Assembly (NCBI GenBank): GCA_900765115.1
Contig: CAAFQK010000026.1
Location: 7,263-71,262 of the forward strand
Source: an uncultured Collinsella sp.
GTDB taxonomy: Bacteria; Actinomycetota; Coriobacteriia; Coriobacteriales; Coriobacteriaceae
Direction: 5' to 3'
DNA: 64,000 nt
Both the position numbers and the translations under genes were made by a program. How positions within the stretch are numbered: position 1 is the first letter of the stretch; each line of letters begins with the position of its first letter. The notes beneath the pieces are model-generated. The model saw only the letters and a list, made by a program, of their open reading frames with translations. It was not told where the DNA came from and ran no database searches. Positions 33,178 to 41,860 of the stretch are shown here, one piece after another.

Positions 33178-36100
33178 ATGCAGGAGCTCAGAGAGACGAC
33201 GTCTCTACTCGTGAATAATGTTATCGGGGGGGGTCCCAGCAGGGAACATCCTGGTAGACACCGGCCGCGCGAGCGGTGGTCCGTCATGTCTTATGGCCGT
33301 CGTCGTGGGCTGCGTCCGGTCTCGCCATATGCGATTGTTCTGGCCCTCGCCATCGCGCTGACGGCGAGTTTCTTCCTGCCGCTTCGTGCCGAGGCGGCAA
33401 TTTCGGACCACACGGTTCCGACGATTTCGCCTTCGGGGACAACAATCAACCTGTTTGATTACTGGGTGAATCCCGATGACCATCTGTCGGTTTCCGGCAG
33501 CGGCGGCGTCAACGCAGGCCACAAGTTCCAGTTTAACGACGGCAAGGGTGATGGGCCGCTCAACCAATGGACGGGCGGCACGAGCCCGCGGCCCGGCATC
33601 GTCAACAACACGCTTTCAGACGGCTACCCGAAGCTTTCCGAAGCCTTGGGCGACGAGTCCCTCCACTACCTGTTCGATTCCTCTGCCCAGACCGGCAAGA
33701 CGTCCCATTTTGGCGTGACGGGCCTCCTCAAGGTTCAGGGCGGCTACTACGTCTATGACAGCTCCGAAAACTACGCAGCCTACAACGCTGACAAGAATGC
33801 CTTCGACATCTATGACACCTGGGGCATTGGCAATTCGTCCCACCAGGGTCAGTTCTTCCCGTTCGACGCGGCAGACGAGGTGTTCAATGAGGAAAACGGC
33901 CGGCTCGTCCAAAACGGCATCACGGCAGACAACACCGGTAATTCGAGCTACAACGGCGGCAAGCCCGTCAACCACCACTTCGGCCTCTCAATGTCCACGC
34001 GATTCGTGCAGCCCAACGGCGGCCTGACGAACGATGACAAGCCCATGACCTTCGAGTTCGCCGGCGATGATGACGTCTGGGTGTTCATCGACGATGTCCT
34101 CGTGGGTGATATCGGCGGTATTCACGACCGGGCGAGTCTGAGCATCGACTTTCAAACGGGCGACATTAAGGTGAACGGCAATAACGACGGCACGCTGCTG
34201 AGCAAGTACCGGGCGGCAAATAAGGACACTACTTCGGGCTTTGCCGGCAACACCTTCAAAGACAGCACCAACCACACCCTCAAGTTCTTCTACCTGGAGC
34301 GCGGCGCCCTCTACTCCAACATGGAGCTCAAGTTCAACCTCGTGACGGTGCCCGAGTCCGACATCATCAAGTTCGACCAGGACGGCAAGTTCGTACAGGG
34401 CGCCGAGTTCGCGCTGTACAAAACAGACGAGAACTTTACAGATACGACCAATGACAAGAACGCGCTCCTCGGCTCCGGCACCACGGACGAGGCCGGCCAC
34501 CTAACGCTCACGAACGACGATGACAACGGCGTCATCAACTTCGACGATCTCTACAACAAGAATCACGGTAACAAGTACTACCTCCTGAAGGAGACGCGCG
34601 TGCCGGAGGGATACCGCTCGAGTCTCACGGCGACAGGTGGCAGCATGCAGCTCGAGTATGTGCCCGCGAGCGCTGAGAACGGCGCGGGCGGCGTCATCAT
34701 CAACCGCGGCGGTATGGATGCGGACAGCGTCGTGTGGAAGACTGGTGCGTTTGCCGGCGCGAAGGAGACCATCACCGCACCGGTGAACGTGTACAAGGCG
34801 AATGATGACCTGACGAAGTCCGACGAGACCGTCAACCTGAAGTCTGGCATACTGTTCGCTGTGGTGCTCAAGCGCGATAAAAGCGCAAACGCAGATATCA
34901 AAAAACAGAACAATTGGTACGCCGTGTCGGGCGACCCATCGACGGGAATGGGGTACACCCTCGCCGAGAAGCCGAGCAAGGCCGGCACTATCGAGGCGGC
35001 GAAGAAGGACCTGCACGCCTTCACGCTCAACACGAGCGGCCAGTACCAGGTAGAGATTCAAAATCTGCCCGGTGACATCTCCAAGTACTACTACCTGCTG
35101 AGTGGTGATGCCCGCAAGGATGCCGAGTACACGGTGGCCATCTACCACACAATGGCGAGCTCGATCGGCGACGCGACGCCTGAGAACACCGTCCACGTGT
35201 ACAGTGACGACATCGCAGACGGCACGAACTTCAAGCGACAGTTCGCCACGCGCTTGCTCGTCACGAACATCCAGAATCGCCTGTTCGTGCAGAAGACCGA
35301 TACCGAGGGCAAGCCCGTTGACGGGGCGACGTTCGGCTTGTACAAGGCCGATCAGGTGACGACGGACGAGAGTGGCAAGGTCGTGCTCAAGGGTGAGCAG
35401 ACCCCCTATGACACCCTGAAGACGAGGTCGGTCGACAACCCGGTCCCGCTCGAAGGTGTGGGCATATTCCCGAATACGAGCGATGATAACAGGCCGCTCG
35501 TGAATGGAACCTACTTCCTAAAGGAGGTCTCGGCGCCCAAGGGCTTCCTGCTTAACGACACGCTCACCAAGGTGATTGTGGACGATTACGGCGTCCATGC
35601 CGATGCCGGTACGGACGATGACGGCGTTTCGACGTTCGTGGGCCCGGGCGCGCTCATGAAGAGTCTGGGCCAGTTTGGCGCAGAGGGCGACATCGACAAC
35701 ACGCTCACGTGGATCAAGGGTGCGCGGCAGACGTCCGACGGGAGGCTCGACGGCAACGGCAACCTTTCCTGGAACAATGACGCCAAGGGCGGCGAGGATG
35801 AGGTGCGCCTCAAGTACGGCGCCAACGGACGTGTCTACCAGTATGGGCCCACCGAGGAGGGTAAACCTTATCGCTTGGAGACCGAGACGGGCTGGATACG
35901 TATGGGCATCACGCAGGACGAGCAGCCCAAGGGGACCACGTCGAAAGGTGCCCGCGCCGATCTGCGTGGCATGAACCTGAACGCCCTGTTCACGGGCGCC
36001 ACCTGCGTGCGCGTGGCGAACAAGCGCGAGGCAAGCTTCGAGGTGACCAAGAGTGTCGTGGTGCCGAAGGGGCTGACGGGCAAACCGGATGCGGGGTTCA

Positions 36101-39100
36101 CCTTCAAGTTCACCGTGCCTGATGGGAAGACGTATAAGGCTGCAGTCTTCGAGAAGGCGGGCGCGGCCGATGAGAAGCAGGTCGGCGATATGTTCGACCT
36201 GACGAACGGCCGCGAGCAGACCATCACGGCCGGCCAGACGATCCGCGTGTACGGTCTCGACGAGCACGACGCCTACACGGTGCAGGAGCTGACCGGTACG
36301 GATAAGATGCCGGCCGGCTACACGCTGACCAAGCGCGAGCAGGGCGGCAACGCCCTGAGCGGCGAGGGCGCCAGCATCTCCGGCACGATTGCGAAGCAGA
36401 ACGCCAACGGCACGTTGGCCGAAGCCAACAAGCTGGTATTCACGAACACCTACAGCGTAAAGTCTTCGGTGACGCTCACCGGCATTCGGGCGCAGAAGGT
36501 GCTTCAAGGCCGCAAGTGGACTAAGGCCGACAGCTTCAAGATTTGCCTGCGCGCCGCCGATGACACGCCGATGCCTGATGGTGCCACGGCAGCGCCTGTG
36601 GCCGGCATGAAGCAGGTCGAGAAGACCGTTACGAGCGCCGAAGAATTTAGCTTCGGGGAAATTAAGTATGAGAAGCCTGGCCAGTACACCTACTACATTA
36701 CCGAGACTATGCCCGCCAAGAGCGATCCCAGTTGGCTGGGCGGCGTCAGCTACTCCAGCGCCGAATACAAGGTGGCCGTAACGGTAAAGGATGACGGCAA
36801 GGGCAAGCTGACCGAGCCAGTCGTCAAAATGGAACAGACCTATAAGGATGATGGCACCGCCACATCTCAGGTGATTGACAATCAGATTGCGGTGATTACG
36901 AACGCGTACCGCCCGAAGGGGACCTCGGTAACGCTCAAGGCGACGAAGCACTTCACGGGCGGTGAGCTCGCAGGGGGCGACTTCTCGTTCGCTCTGTACG
37001 AGGGTGACAAGGCGGAAGGCACGCCCATTGAGACCGTCACGAATGACAAGGACGGCAACATTACCTTCCAGGCAATCGGCTACGACACTCCGGGCGATCA
37101 CGACTACACCATCAAGGAGGTTGCCGGCAACGACTCGACCGTCGTGTACGACGGCAAGACGGTGAACGTGCACGTTAGGGTCACTGATAACAAGAACGGC
37201 ACGCTAAAGGCGGTCGCCACCTACGACGGCGAGGCCGACGTTCCGACCTTCACCAACTCGAAGCCGACGACGGACGTTACCGTCGAGGCGACGAAGATCC
37301 TCACGGGCAAGGACCTGACGGCCGACGCGTTCACCTTCGGCCTGTACGACCAGGCCGGCAACGAGGTTGCCAAGGGCACCAACGACCGGGGCGGCAAGGT
37401 CGAGCTGGCCGTCAAGAACCTGAACCTGGGCGAGTACGACTACACGCTCAAGGAGGAGAAAGCCGACCAGACCGTCGACGGCGTGGCCTACGACGCCAAG
37501 GAAGTCAAGGTCCACGTCAAGGTAGAGCAGAACCAGGGCGACAACAACAAGACGAAGGTGACCGTCACCTATGACGGTGCCGCTACGGCTCCCACCTTCA
37601 ACAACACCTACGACGCAAAGGGTTCCGTAATCCTGACGGCGACCAAGACCATCAAGGTTGCGGACGGCTTCGACCACACGACGAAGCCCGCGGACGGCGA
37701 GTTCACCTTCGACCTGAAGGACGCTGCCGGCAACGTGCTCGACACCGCGAAGAACGATGCAAACGGCAAGGTCAGCTTCACGCGCGAGTTCCAGCTCTCC
37801 GACTTGGACGGCGCCGCGAGCAAGGACTTCACCTACACCATCGTGGAACAGTCGGGCACGGAGCCGGGCATGGTCTACGATACCCATGCGCTCACCTACA
37901 AAGTAACGGTTAAGGACGACGGGACGGGCACGCTGAACGCGAAGGCGATCGTTACGAGCACATCAGGCCCGGAGACCTTCACCAACAACTACCAGCCGGC
38001 CGCGACCGGTCTGGCTCTCGGTGCGCAGAAGAAGTACGTGAAGAAGGACGACAACACGCCGATCGTACTCAAGGGCGGCGAGTTCACCTTCGATGTGTAC
38101 GAGGGCAACCTGACGGCTGAGCAGCTGAAGGGCAAGCAGCCCATCCAGACCGCTGAGAACGGCGAGGACGGAAGCGTCAGCTTCGACGCCTTCTCCTACG
38201 CGAAGCCGGGTACTCACGAGTACACCATCGTGGAGCGGAAGGGCGACCTGGCCTACGTGACCTACGACGATACGGTGCACCACGCCGTGGTGAAGGTCGT
38301 GGACAACGCCGGCGCGCTGCGGGCGAGCGTTGCCTACGACGGCAAGGACGCCACGAAGCCCACCTTCACCAACGCCTACAAGGCACAGGCGACGGTCTCC
38401 GGCGCGATCGCCCTCACCAAGAGCGTTGACGTGCACGACGGCAGCTATCAGCTAAAGGCGGGAGACTTCGCCTTCGAGCTGGTGGGGTCTGACGGCTCGG
38501 TGATCCAGACCCAGAAGAACGATGCGCACGGCAAGGTTGCCTTCGACAAGCTGACCTTCGACCATGCGGGCACCTTTACCTACACGGTCCGCGAGGTGCA
38601 GCCGACGGGGGACGCGCCGGGCGTGCCGGGCGTGACCTACACCGGCAAGACGTACACCCTGACCTACGTGGTGAAGGACAACAACGACGGCAAGCTGGTG
38701 GTAGAGAACTCCACGGTGAAGCCGAGCGAGGGCATCGAGAACGGCGTCACCCCCAACACCATGACGTTTGCGAACAGCTACCAGCCGGGCGCGACCTCCT
38801 ACCAGATCTCCGGCACCAAGGTGCTTGAGAATACCGATTCGGCCACCATGCGGACGCCCGCCGATGGCGAGTTCACGTTCGCGCTGATTGACGTGGCCAC
38901 CGGGCAGGAGATCGACCGGACCACGAACGTGGGTAACGCGTTTACCTTCAAGGCCATCTCATACACCGCGACTGGTTCGCATGCGTACCAGGTGAAGGAG
39001 GTTGCGGGCCAAGATGGCACCATCACTTACAGCGATGCGGTGTTGGATGTGACGGTGAGTGCGACCGACGACGGCAGCGGCCAGCTGACCGCGACGGCGA

Positions 39101-40032
39101 ACAAGACGGCCGCGGATCTGACCTTCACCAACACCTACACGCCGACGGCAACGACGGCGACGATTACCGGAACGAAGGCCCTGACCGGCCGCGACCTGGC
39201 CGAGGGTGAGTTCTCCTTCGACCTGAAGGACGCCGACGGTAACGTGGTGCAGACGGTGCAGAACGGCGCCGACGGCACGTTCGGCTTCGCGCCGCTGCAG
39301 CTGGACAAGGTGGGGACGTACGTCTACACCGTGTCCGAGCGGGCAGGGGCGACGGCGAACGGCGTCACCTACGACACGACGGTCTTTACCGCGACGGTGA
39401 CGGTGACGGAGAATGCGGAGGCGCACGCGCTGGAGACGCAGGTTGCCTACAGCAAGGGCGGCAAGGCTGCGGATGCGGTGGCATTCAGCAACAGCTACGC
39501 GCCGGCCGCGACTGAGGTGAAGCTGGGGGCCTCCAAGGTGCTGAGCGGCAAGGACCTAAAGGAAGGGCAGTTCTCCTTCCAGCTGAAGGATGCCGATGGC
39601 AAAGTGCTGCAGACCGCCAAGAACGCGGCAGGCGGCACGGTGGGCTTCGAGGCGATCTCGTACGACAAGCCCGGGACGTACGCCTACAGCATCTCCGAGG
39701 TGGACGACGGTCAGAAGAACGTGACGTACGACGCGGCCGAGCACCGGGTAACGGTGACGGTGACGGACGACGGTGCGGGCCATCTGGTGGCGACGGTAAC
39801 CTATGACGGCGACGTGGCGCCGGTGTTCAAGAACACGTACACGCCGCCGACCACCCCGCCAGTCAACCCGCCGACGAATCCTCCGAGCAAGCCGCCGGTG
39901 CCGAAGGAGGAGAAGCCGGGTCTGCCGAATATGGGCGATACCAGCTTGTCGCCGATGGCCCTGGGTGGCATCGCGGGCGGCGCGGTGGTGCTGATCGCCG
40001 CAGGCGTAATCCTGCGGCGCCGGAACCGGTAG
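33178..40032 (+). CDS. Giant LPxTG-type surface protein: fibro-slime domain, SpaA/Cna-B domains, nine pilin isopeptide repeats
   Basis: 2284 residues. Order: a signal peptide after a 53-residue leader (membrane stretch PYAIVLALAIALTASFF, cleavage after AEA near 33396); a fibro-slime-like domain (FAGDDDVWVFIDDVLVGDIGGIHD, about 33700-34340); two SpaA/Cna-B-like domains (FALYKTDENF.. YYLLKETRVPEGY; FGLYKADQVT.. YFLKEVSAPKGF); a further beta domain; then nine Spy0128/FctA-type pilin domains starting near 36451, 36918, 37267, 37615, 37996, 38383, 38785, 39142 and 39505. Most repeats keep the isopeptide Lys (xxTKxLTG), Glu (YTIxE) and Asn (FTNxY). A Pro-rich linker and LPNMGD, a hydrophobic helix and RRRNR end it, as in sortase substrates. 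The 33178 start has GGGAGG; ATG 33286 is an alternative. No sortase gene is nearby. Confidence 0.9.
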   Translation: MQELRETTSLLVNNVIGGGPSREHPGRHRPRERWSVMSYGRRRGLRPVSPYAIVLALAIALTASFFLPLRAEAAISDHTVPTISPSGTTINLFDYWVNPDDHLSVSGSGGVNAGHKFQFNDGKGDGPLNQWTGGTSPRPGIVNNTLSDGYPKLSEALGDESLHYLFDSSAQTGKTSHFGVTGLLKVQGGYYVYDSSENYAAYNADKNAFDIYDTWGIGNSSHQGQFFPFDAADEVFNEENGRLVQNGITADNTGNSSYNGGKPVNHHFGLSMSTRFVQPNGGLTNDDKPMTFEFAGDDDVWVFIDDVLVGDIGGIHDRASLSIDFQTGDIKVNGNNDGTLLSKYRAANKDTTSGFAGNTFKDSTNHTLKFFYLERGALYSNMELKFNLVTVPESDIIKFDQDGKFVQGAEFALYKTDENFTDTTNDKNALLGSGTTDEAGHLTLTNDDDNGVINFDDLYNKNHGNKYYLLKETRVPEGYRSSLTATGGSMQLEYVPASAENGAGGVIINRGGMDADSVVWKTGAFAGAKETITAPVNVYKANDDLTKSDETVNLKSGILFAVVLKRDKSANADIKKQNNWYAVSGDPSTGMGYTLAEKPSKAGTIEAAKKDLHAFTLNTSGQYQVEIQNLPGDISKYYYLLSGDARKDAEYTVAIYHTMASSIGDATPENTVHVYSDDIADGTNFKRQFATRLLVTNIQNRLFVQKTDTEGKPVDGATFGLYKADQVTTDESGKVVLKGEQTPYDTLKTRSVDNPVPLEGVGIFPNTSDDNRPLVNGTYFLKEVSAPKGFLLNDTLTKVIVDDYGVHADAGTDDDGVSTFVGPGALMKSLGQFGAEGDIDNTLTWIKGARQTSDGRLDGNGNLSWNNDAKGGEDEVRLKYGANGRVYQYGPTEEGKPYRLETETGWIRMGITQDEQPKGTTSKGARADLRGMNLNALFTGATCVRVANKREASFEVTKSVVVPKGLTGKPDAGFTFKFTVPDGKTYKAAVFEKAGAADEKQVGDMFDLTNGREQTITAGQTIRVYGLDEHDAYTVQELTGTDKMPAGYTLTKREQGGNALSGEGASISGTIAKQNANGTLAEANKLVFTNTYSVKSSVTLTGIRAQKVLQGRKWTKADSFKICLRAADDTPMPDGATAAPVAGMKQVEKTVTSAEEFSFGEIKYEKPGQYTYYITETMPAKSDPSWLGGVSYSSAEYKVAVTVKDDGKGKLTEPVVKMEQTYKDDGTATSQVIDNQIAVITNAYRPKGTSVTLKATKHFTGGELAGGDFSFALYEGDKAEGTPIETVTNDKDGNITFQAIGYDTPGDHDYTIKEVAGNDSTVVYDGKTVNVHVRVTDNKNGTLKAVATYDGEADVPTFTNSKPTTDVTVEATKILTGKDLTADAFTFGLYDQAGNEVAKGTNDRGGKVELAVKNLNLGEYDYTLKEEKADQTVDGVAYDAKEVKVHVKVEQNQGDNNKTKVTVTYDGAATAPTFNNTYDAKGSVILTATKTIKVADGFDHTTKPADGEFTFDLKDAAGNVLDTAKNDANGKVSFTREFQLSDLDGAASKDFTYTIVEQSGTEPGMVYDTHALTYKVTVKDDGTGTLNAKAIVTSTSGPETFTNNYQPAATGLALGAQKKYVKKDDNTPIVLKGGEFTFDVYEGNLTAEQLKGKQPIQTAENGEDGSVSFDAFSYAKPGTHEYTIVERKGDLAYVTYDDTVHHAVVKVVDNAGALRASVAYDGKDATKPTFTNAYKAQATVSGAIALTKSVDVHDGSYQLKAGDFAFELVGSDGSVIQTQKNDAHGKVAFDKLTFDHAGTFTYTVREVQPTGDAPGVPGVTYTGKTYTLTYVVKDNNDGKLVVENSTVKPSEGIENGVTPNTMTFANSYQPGATSYQISGTKVLENTDSATMRTPADGEFTFALIDVATGQEIDRTTNVGNAFTFKAISYTATGSHAYQVKEVAGQDGTITYSDAVLDVTVSATDDGSGQLTATANKTAADLTFTNTYTPTATTATITGTKALTGRDLAEGEFSFDLKDADGNVVQTVQNGADGTFGFAPLQLDKVGTYVYTVSERAGATANGVTYDTTVFTATVTVTENAEAHALETQVAYSKGGKAADAVAFSNSYAPAATEVKLGASKVLSGKDLKEGQFSFQLKDADGKVLQTAKNAAGGTVGFEAISYDKPGTYAYSISEVDDGQKNVTYDAAEHRVTVTVTDDGAGHLVATVTYDGDVAPVFKNTYTPPTTPPVNPPTNPPSKPPVPKEEKPGLPNMGDTSLSPMALGGIAGGAVVLIAAGVILRRRNR
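33226..33233 (+). repeat. Run of eight G near the start of the surface protein gene
   Basis: Codons 17-19 of the reading frame from 33178 (Gly-Gly-Gly) are GGGGGGGGT. It is the longest G run seen in the window and lies between the preferred start and the signal peptide. Confidence 0.9.
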
Positions 40033-40060
40033 CTGCGGCGGCCGAGAAGGGCTTTGATTG

Positions 40061-40098
40061 AGGGCGGGTGATCGCAGGGCGCGGCCGCCCGCCCTTTT
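40061..40098 (+). terminator. Terminator of the surface protein gene
   Basis: AGGGCGGG at 40061-40068 pairs with CCCGCCCT at 40088-40095, followed by TTTT. Confidence 0.75.
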
Positions 40099-40178
40099 CG
40101 GTGAAAGGCTATGTTAGCCCGCCGTTTGCACGCGATTATGATTCTGCAGTTCCTAAACGCGCCGCGCCCTCTAGAAGC

Positions 40179-40290
40179 CCGGAAAAGCTGCACGAAGCAG
40201 CCGTCTGGACCCGGAAAAGCTGCAAATCTAGGCCAAGTACACCAGGAAAAGCTGCAAAAGCTGTTAAAATTCATCCTGAAAAGCTGCAAA
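40179..40290. repeat. Array of four 32-bp-spaced direct repeats upstream of the second DUF4143 ATPase
   Basis: The unit is CC(N)GGAAAAGCTGCAAA. The GAAAAGCTGC core begins at 40182, 40214, 40246 and 40278, so the spacing is exactly 32 bp three times. The 19 bases between cores differ. The last unit ends 25 bp before the start codon. Confidence 0.9.
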
Positions 40291-40315
40291 CCGCAGGTGA
40301 AGGATGGTGCGTAGT

Positions 40316-41629
40316 ATGCTGAGGCGAAAGATGCTCGATGCCCTCCGTTCGTGGCGGGCGGAAAAGGGCGCCGAATGCCTTCTCATCAAGGGTGCGCGAC
40401 AGGTTGGCAAGTCGTACATCGTCGCCGAGTTCGGGCGACAGGACTACGAAAGCTTCATCTTCATAGACTTCATTGGGTCACCGGACCTTAAGCGGGTGTT
40501 CGATGGCCCAATCGATGCCGACTCGATCTACCGGCAGATATCGCTCGTCGTGCCCGGCGTGCGCTTTGTTCCAGGACGAACGCTTCTTTTCCTCGACGAG
40601 ATTCAGGAGTGCCCGCGTGCTCGCGCTGCGCTTAAGTATCTCGCTCTCGACGGCAGGTGCGATGTCGTTGCGTCGGGCTCGCTTCTGGGCATTCGGTTCA
40701 AGGAGGAGGCTGCGCTCGCCTCCATTCCCGTTGGGTACGAGCGAGAGGTCGAAATGGGCCCCCTCGATTTCGAGGAGTACCTTTGGGCGCGCGGGTATGG
40801 GGAGGACGATATCGCCAATTTGCGGGAATACTATGAGTCGTTGATGCCCGTGCCCGTTGCGGTGAATCAGAAGATGATGCAGATGCTGCGCGAGTACCTC
40901 GCGGTCGGCGGTATGCCTGCGGTGGTGGACGCCTTTGCGCGGACGGGCAACTTCGCCGTTGCTTTCGACGAGCAAAGCAGGCTGCTCGCCTCGTATCTCG
41001 ACGACGTGGCTCGATACGCGCAAGCCCCCGAGCGCGTGCGTGCGCGGGCGTGCTTTGAATCGTTGCCGCGCCAGCTCGCAAAGGAGAATACGAAGTTCCA
41101 ATATTCCGTGGTCGAGAACAGGGGAACGGCGCGCAAATTTGGTTCGTCCGTGGATTGGCTCGTGGGAGCAGGTATGGTGCGACGGTGCCAGTCGGTGAGC
41201 GCCGCCCAATTCCCTCTTGCCGCCTATGAAAATGGGACGAAGTTTCGCCTCTATGCCGCCGATACGGGCGTGCTCATGGCCATGTACGGCTTTGAAATGC
41301 TGGAAGCGGTGGTGAACAACAAGCTCGCGGGTCCCATGAAAGGCGGCCTCTACGAGAACCTGGTCGCCTGCATGCTTTCGGCGCGGGGTGTGGCTCTGCG
41401 TTATTGGCGGTCGCAGAAGGGCGATAGGGAAATAGAGTTTCTCGTCGACTCGCCCGACGCGAGCGTTGTGCCCATTGAAGTGAAGGCCTCGCGCGGATCT
41501 ACGGTATCGCTCAACGACATGCTCGAGCGGCAGGACGTGAACCTTGGGTACAAGCTGATAGACGGTAACGTCGGCCGAGACGGCAAAAAGGTGACGCTTC
41601 CGCTATATATGGCCATGTTCTTGAAGTAG
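40316..41629 (+). CDS. AAA ATPase with DUF4143 domain (second of two)
   Basis: 437 residues. Walker A is GARQVGKS, Walker B LLFLDEIQE, sensor VVASGSLLG. The DUF4143 region holds YENLVACML, REIEFLVD and VPIEVKAS, the PD-(D/E)xK-like motif also seen in the first copy. An ATG at 40304 is also open; I prefer 40316 because AAGGATGG lies upstream and the N-terminus (MLRRKMLDALRSW) matches the first copy (MRRSIESVIESW). The two proteins share only the family pattern, so they are not a recent duplication. A helically phased repeat array precedes it, and a half-hairpin follows it. Cellular role unknown. Confidence 0.87.
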   Translation: MLRRKMLDALRSWRAEKGAECLLIKGARQVGKSYIVAEFGRQDYESFIFIDFIGSPDLKRVFDGPIDADSIYRQISLVVPGVRFVPGRTLLFLDEIQECPRARAALKYLALDGRCDVVASGSLLGIRFKEEAALASIPVGYEREVEMGPLDFEEYLWARGYGEDDIANLREYYESLMPVPVAVNQKMMQMLREYLAVGGMPAVVDAFARTGNFAVAFDEQSRLLASYLDDVARYAQAPERVRARACFESLPRQLAKENTKFQYSVVENRGTARKFGSSVDWLVGAGMVRRCQSVSAAQFPLAAYENGTKFRLYAADTGVLMAMYGFEMLEAVVNNKLAGPMKGGLYENLVACMLSARGVALRYWRSQKGDREIEFLVDSPDASVVPIEVKASRGSTVSLNDMLERQDVNLGYKLIDGNVGRDGKKVTLPLYMAMFLK

Positions 41630-41650
41630 AGCCTTGCGTTGGCGGACTGA

Positions 41651-41664
41651 CCCTTTGTCACATT
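41651..41664. repeat. Right half of the split intergenic hairpin
   Basis: CCCTTTGTCACATT is the reverse complement of the 14 bases at 32978-32991 and lies about 20 bp after the ATPase stop. Confidence 0.7.
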
Positions 41665-41705
41665 CCGTGCGGGTTATATGCAGGTTTGCCTGCGCACGCT
41701 ATCAT

Positions 41706-41779
41706 GTATGGGTTAGACCGCAACTATGTACCCCATACGCGAAGGGATGCGCATGTATCTGAAGATCGACATGTTCTAG
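41706..41779 (+). promoter_or_regulatory. Leader region of prfA: hairpin and short upstream reading frame
   Basis: GTATGGG/CCCATAC (41706-41738) can pair. A nine-codon frame at 41753-41779 (MYLKIDMF, stop) has GAAGGGA upstream. It ends 81 bp before prfA. It could be a leader peptide or chance. Confidence 0.3.
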
Positions 41780-41860
41780 CCGGGCTTACCCCCGCAGTGG
41801 CGCCGCGCGCCCCATCAACTCTGCCGATTTTCACCTTCACGCATATAAAGGAGTCCCGCC

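Noticed and set aside
40179..40290. CRISPR array
   Set aside because: Repeat cores are only about 14 bp, spacers 19 bp, no cas genes are near, and the array abuts a start codon, so a regulatory or binding array is more likely.
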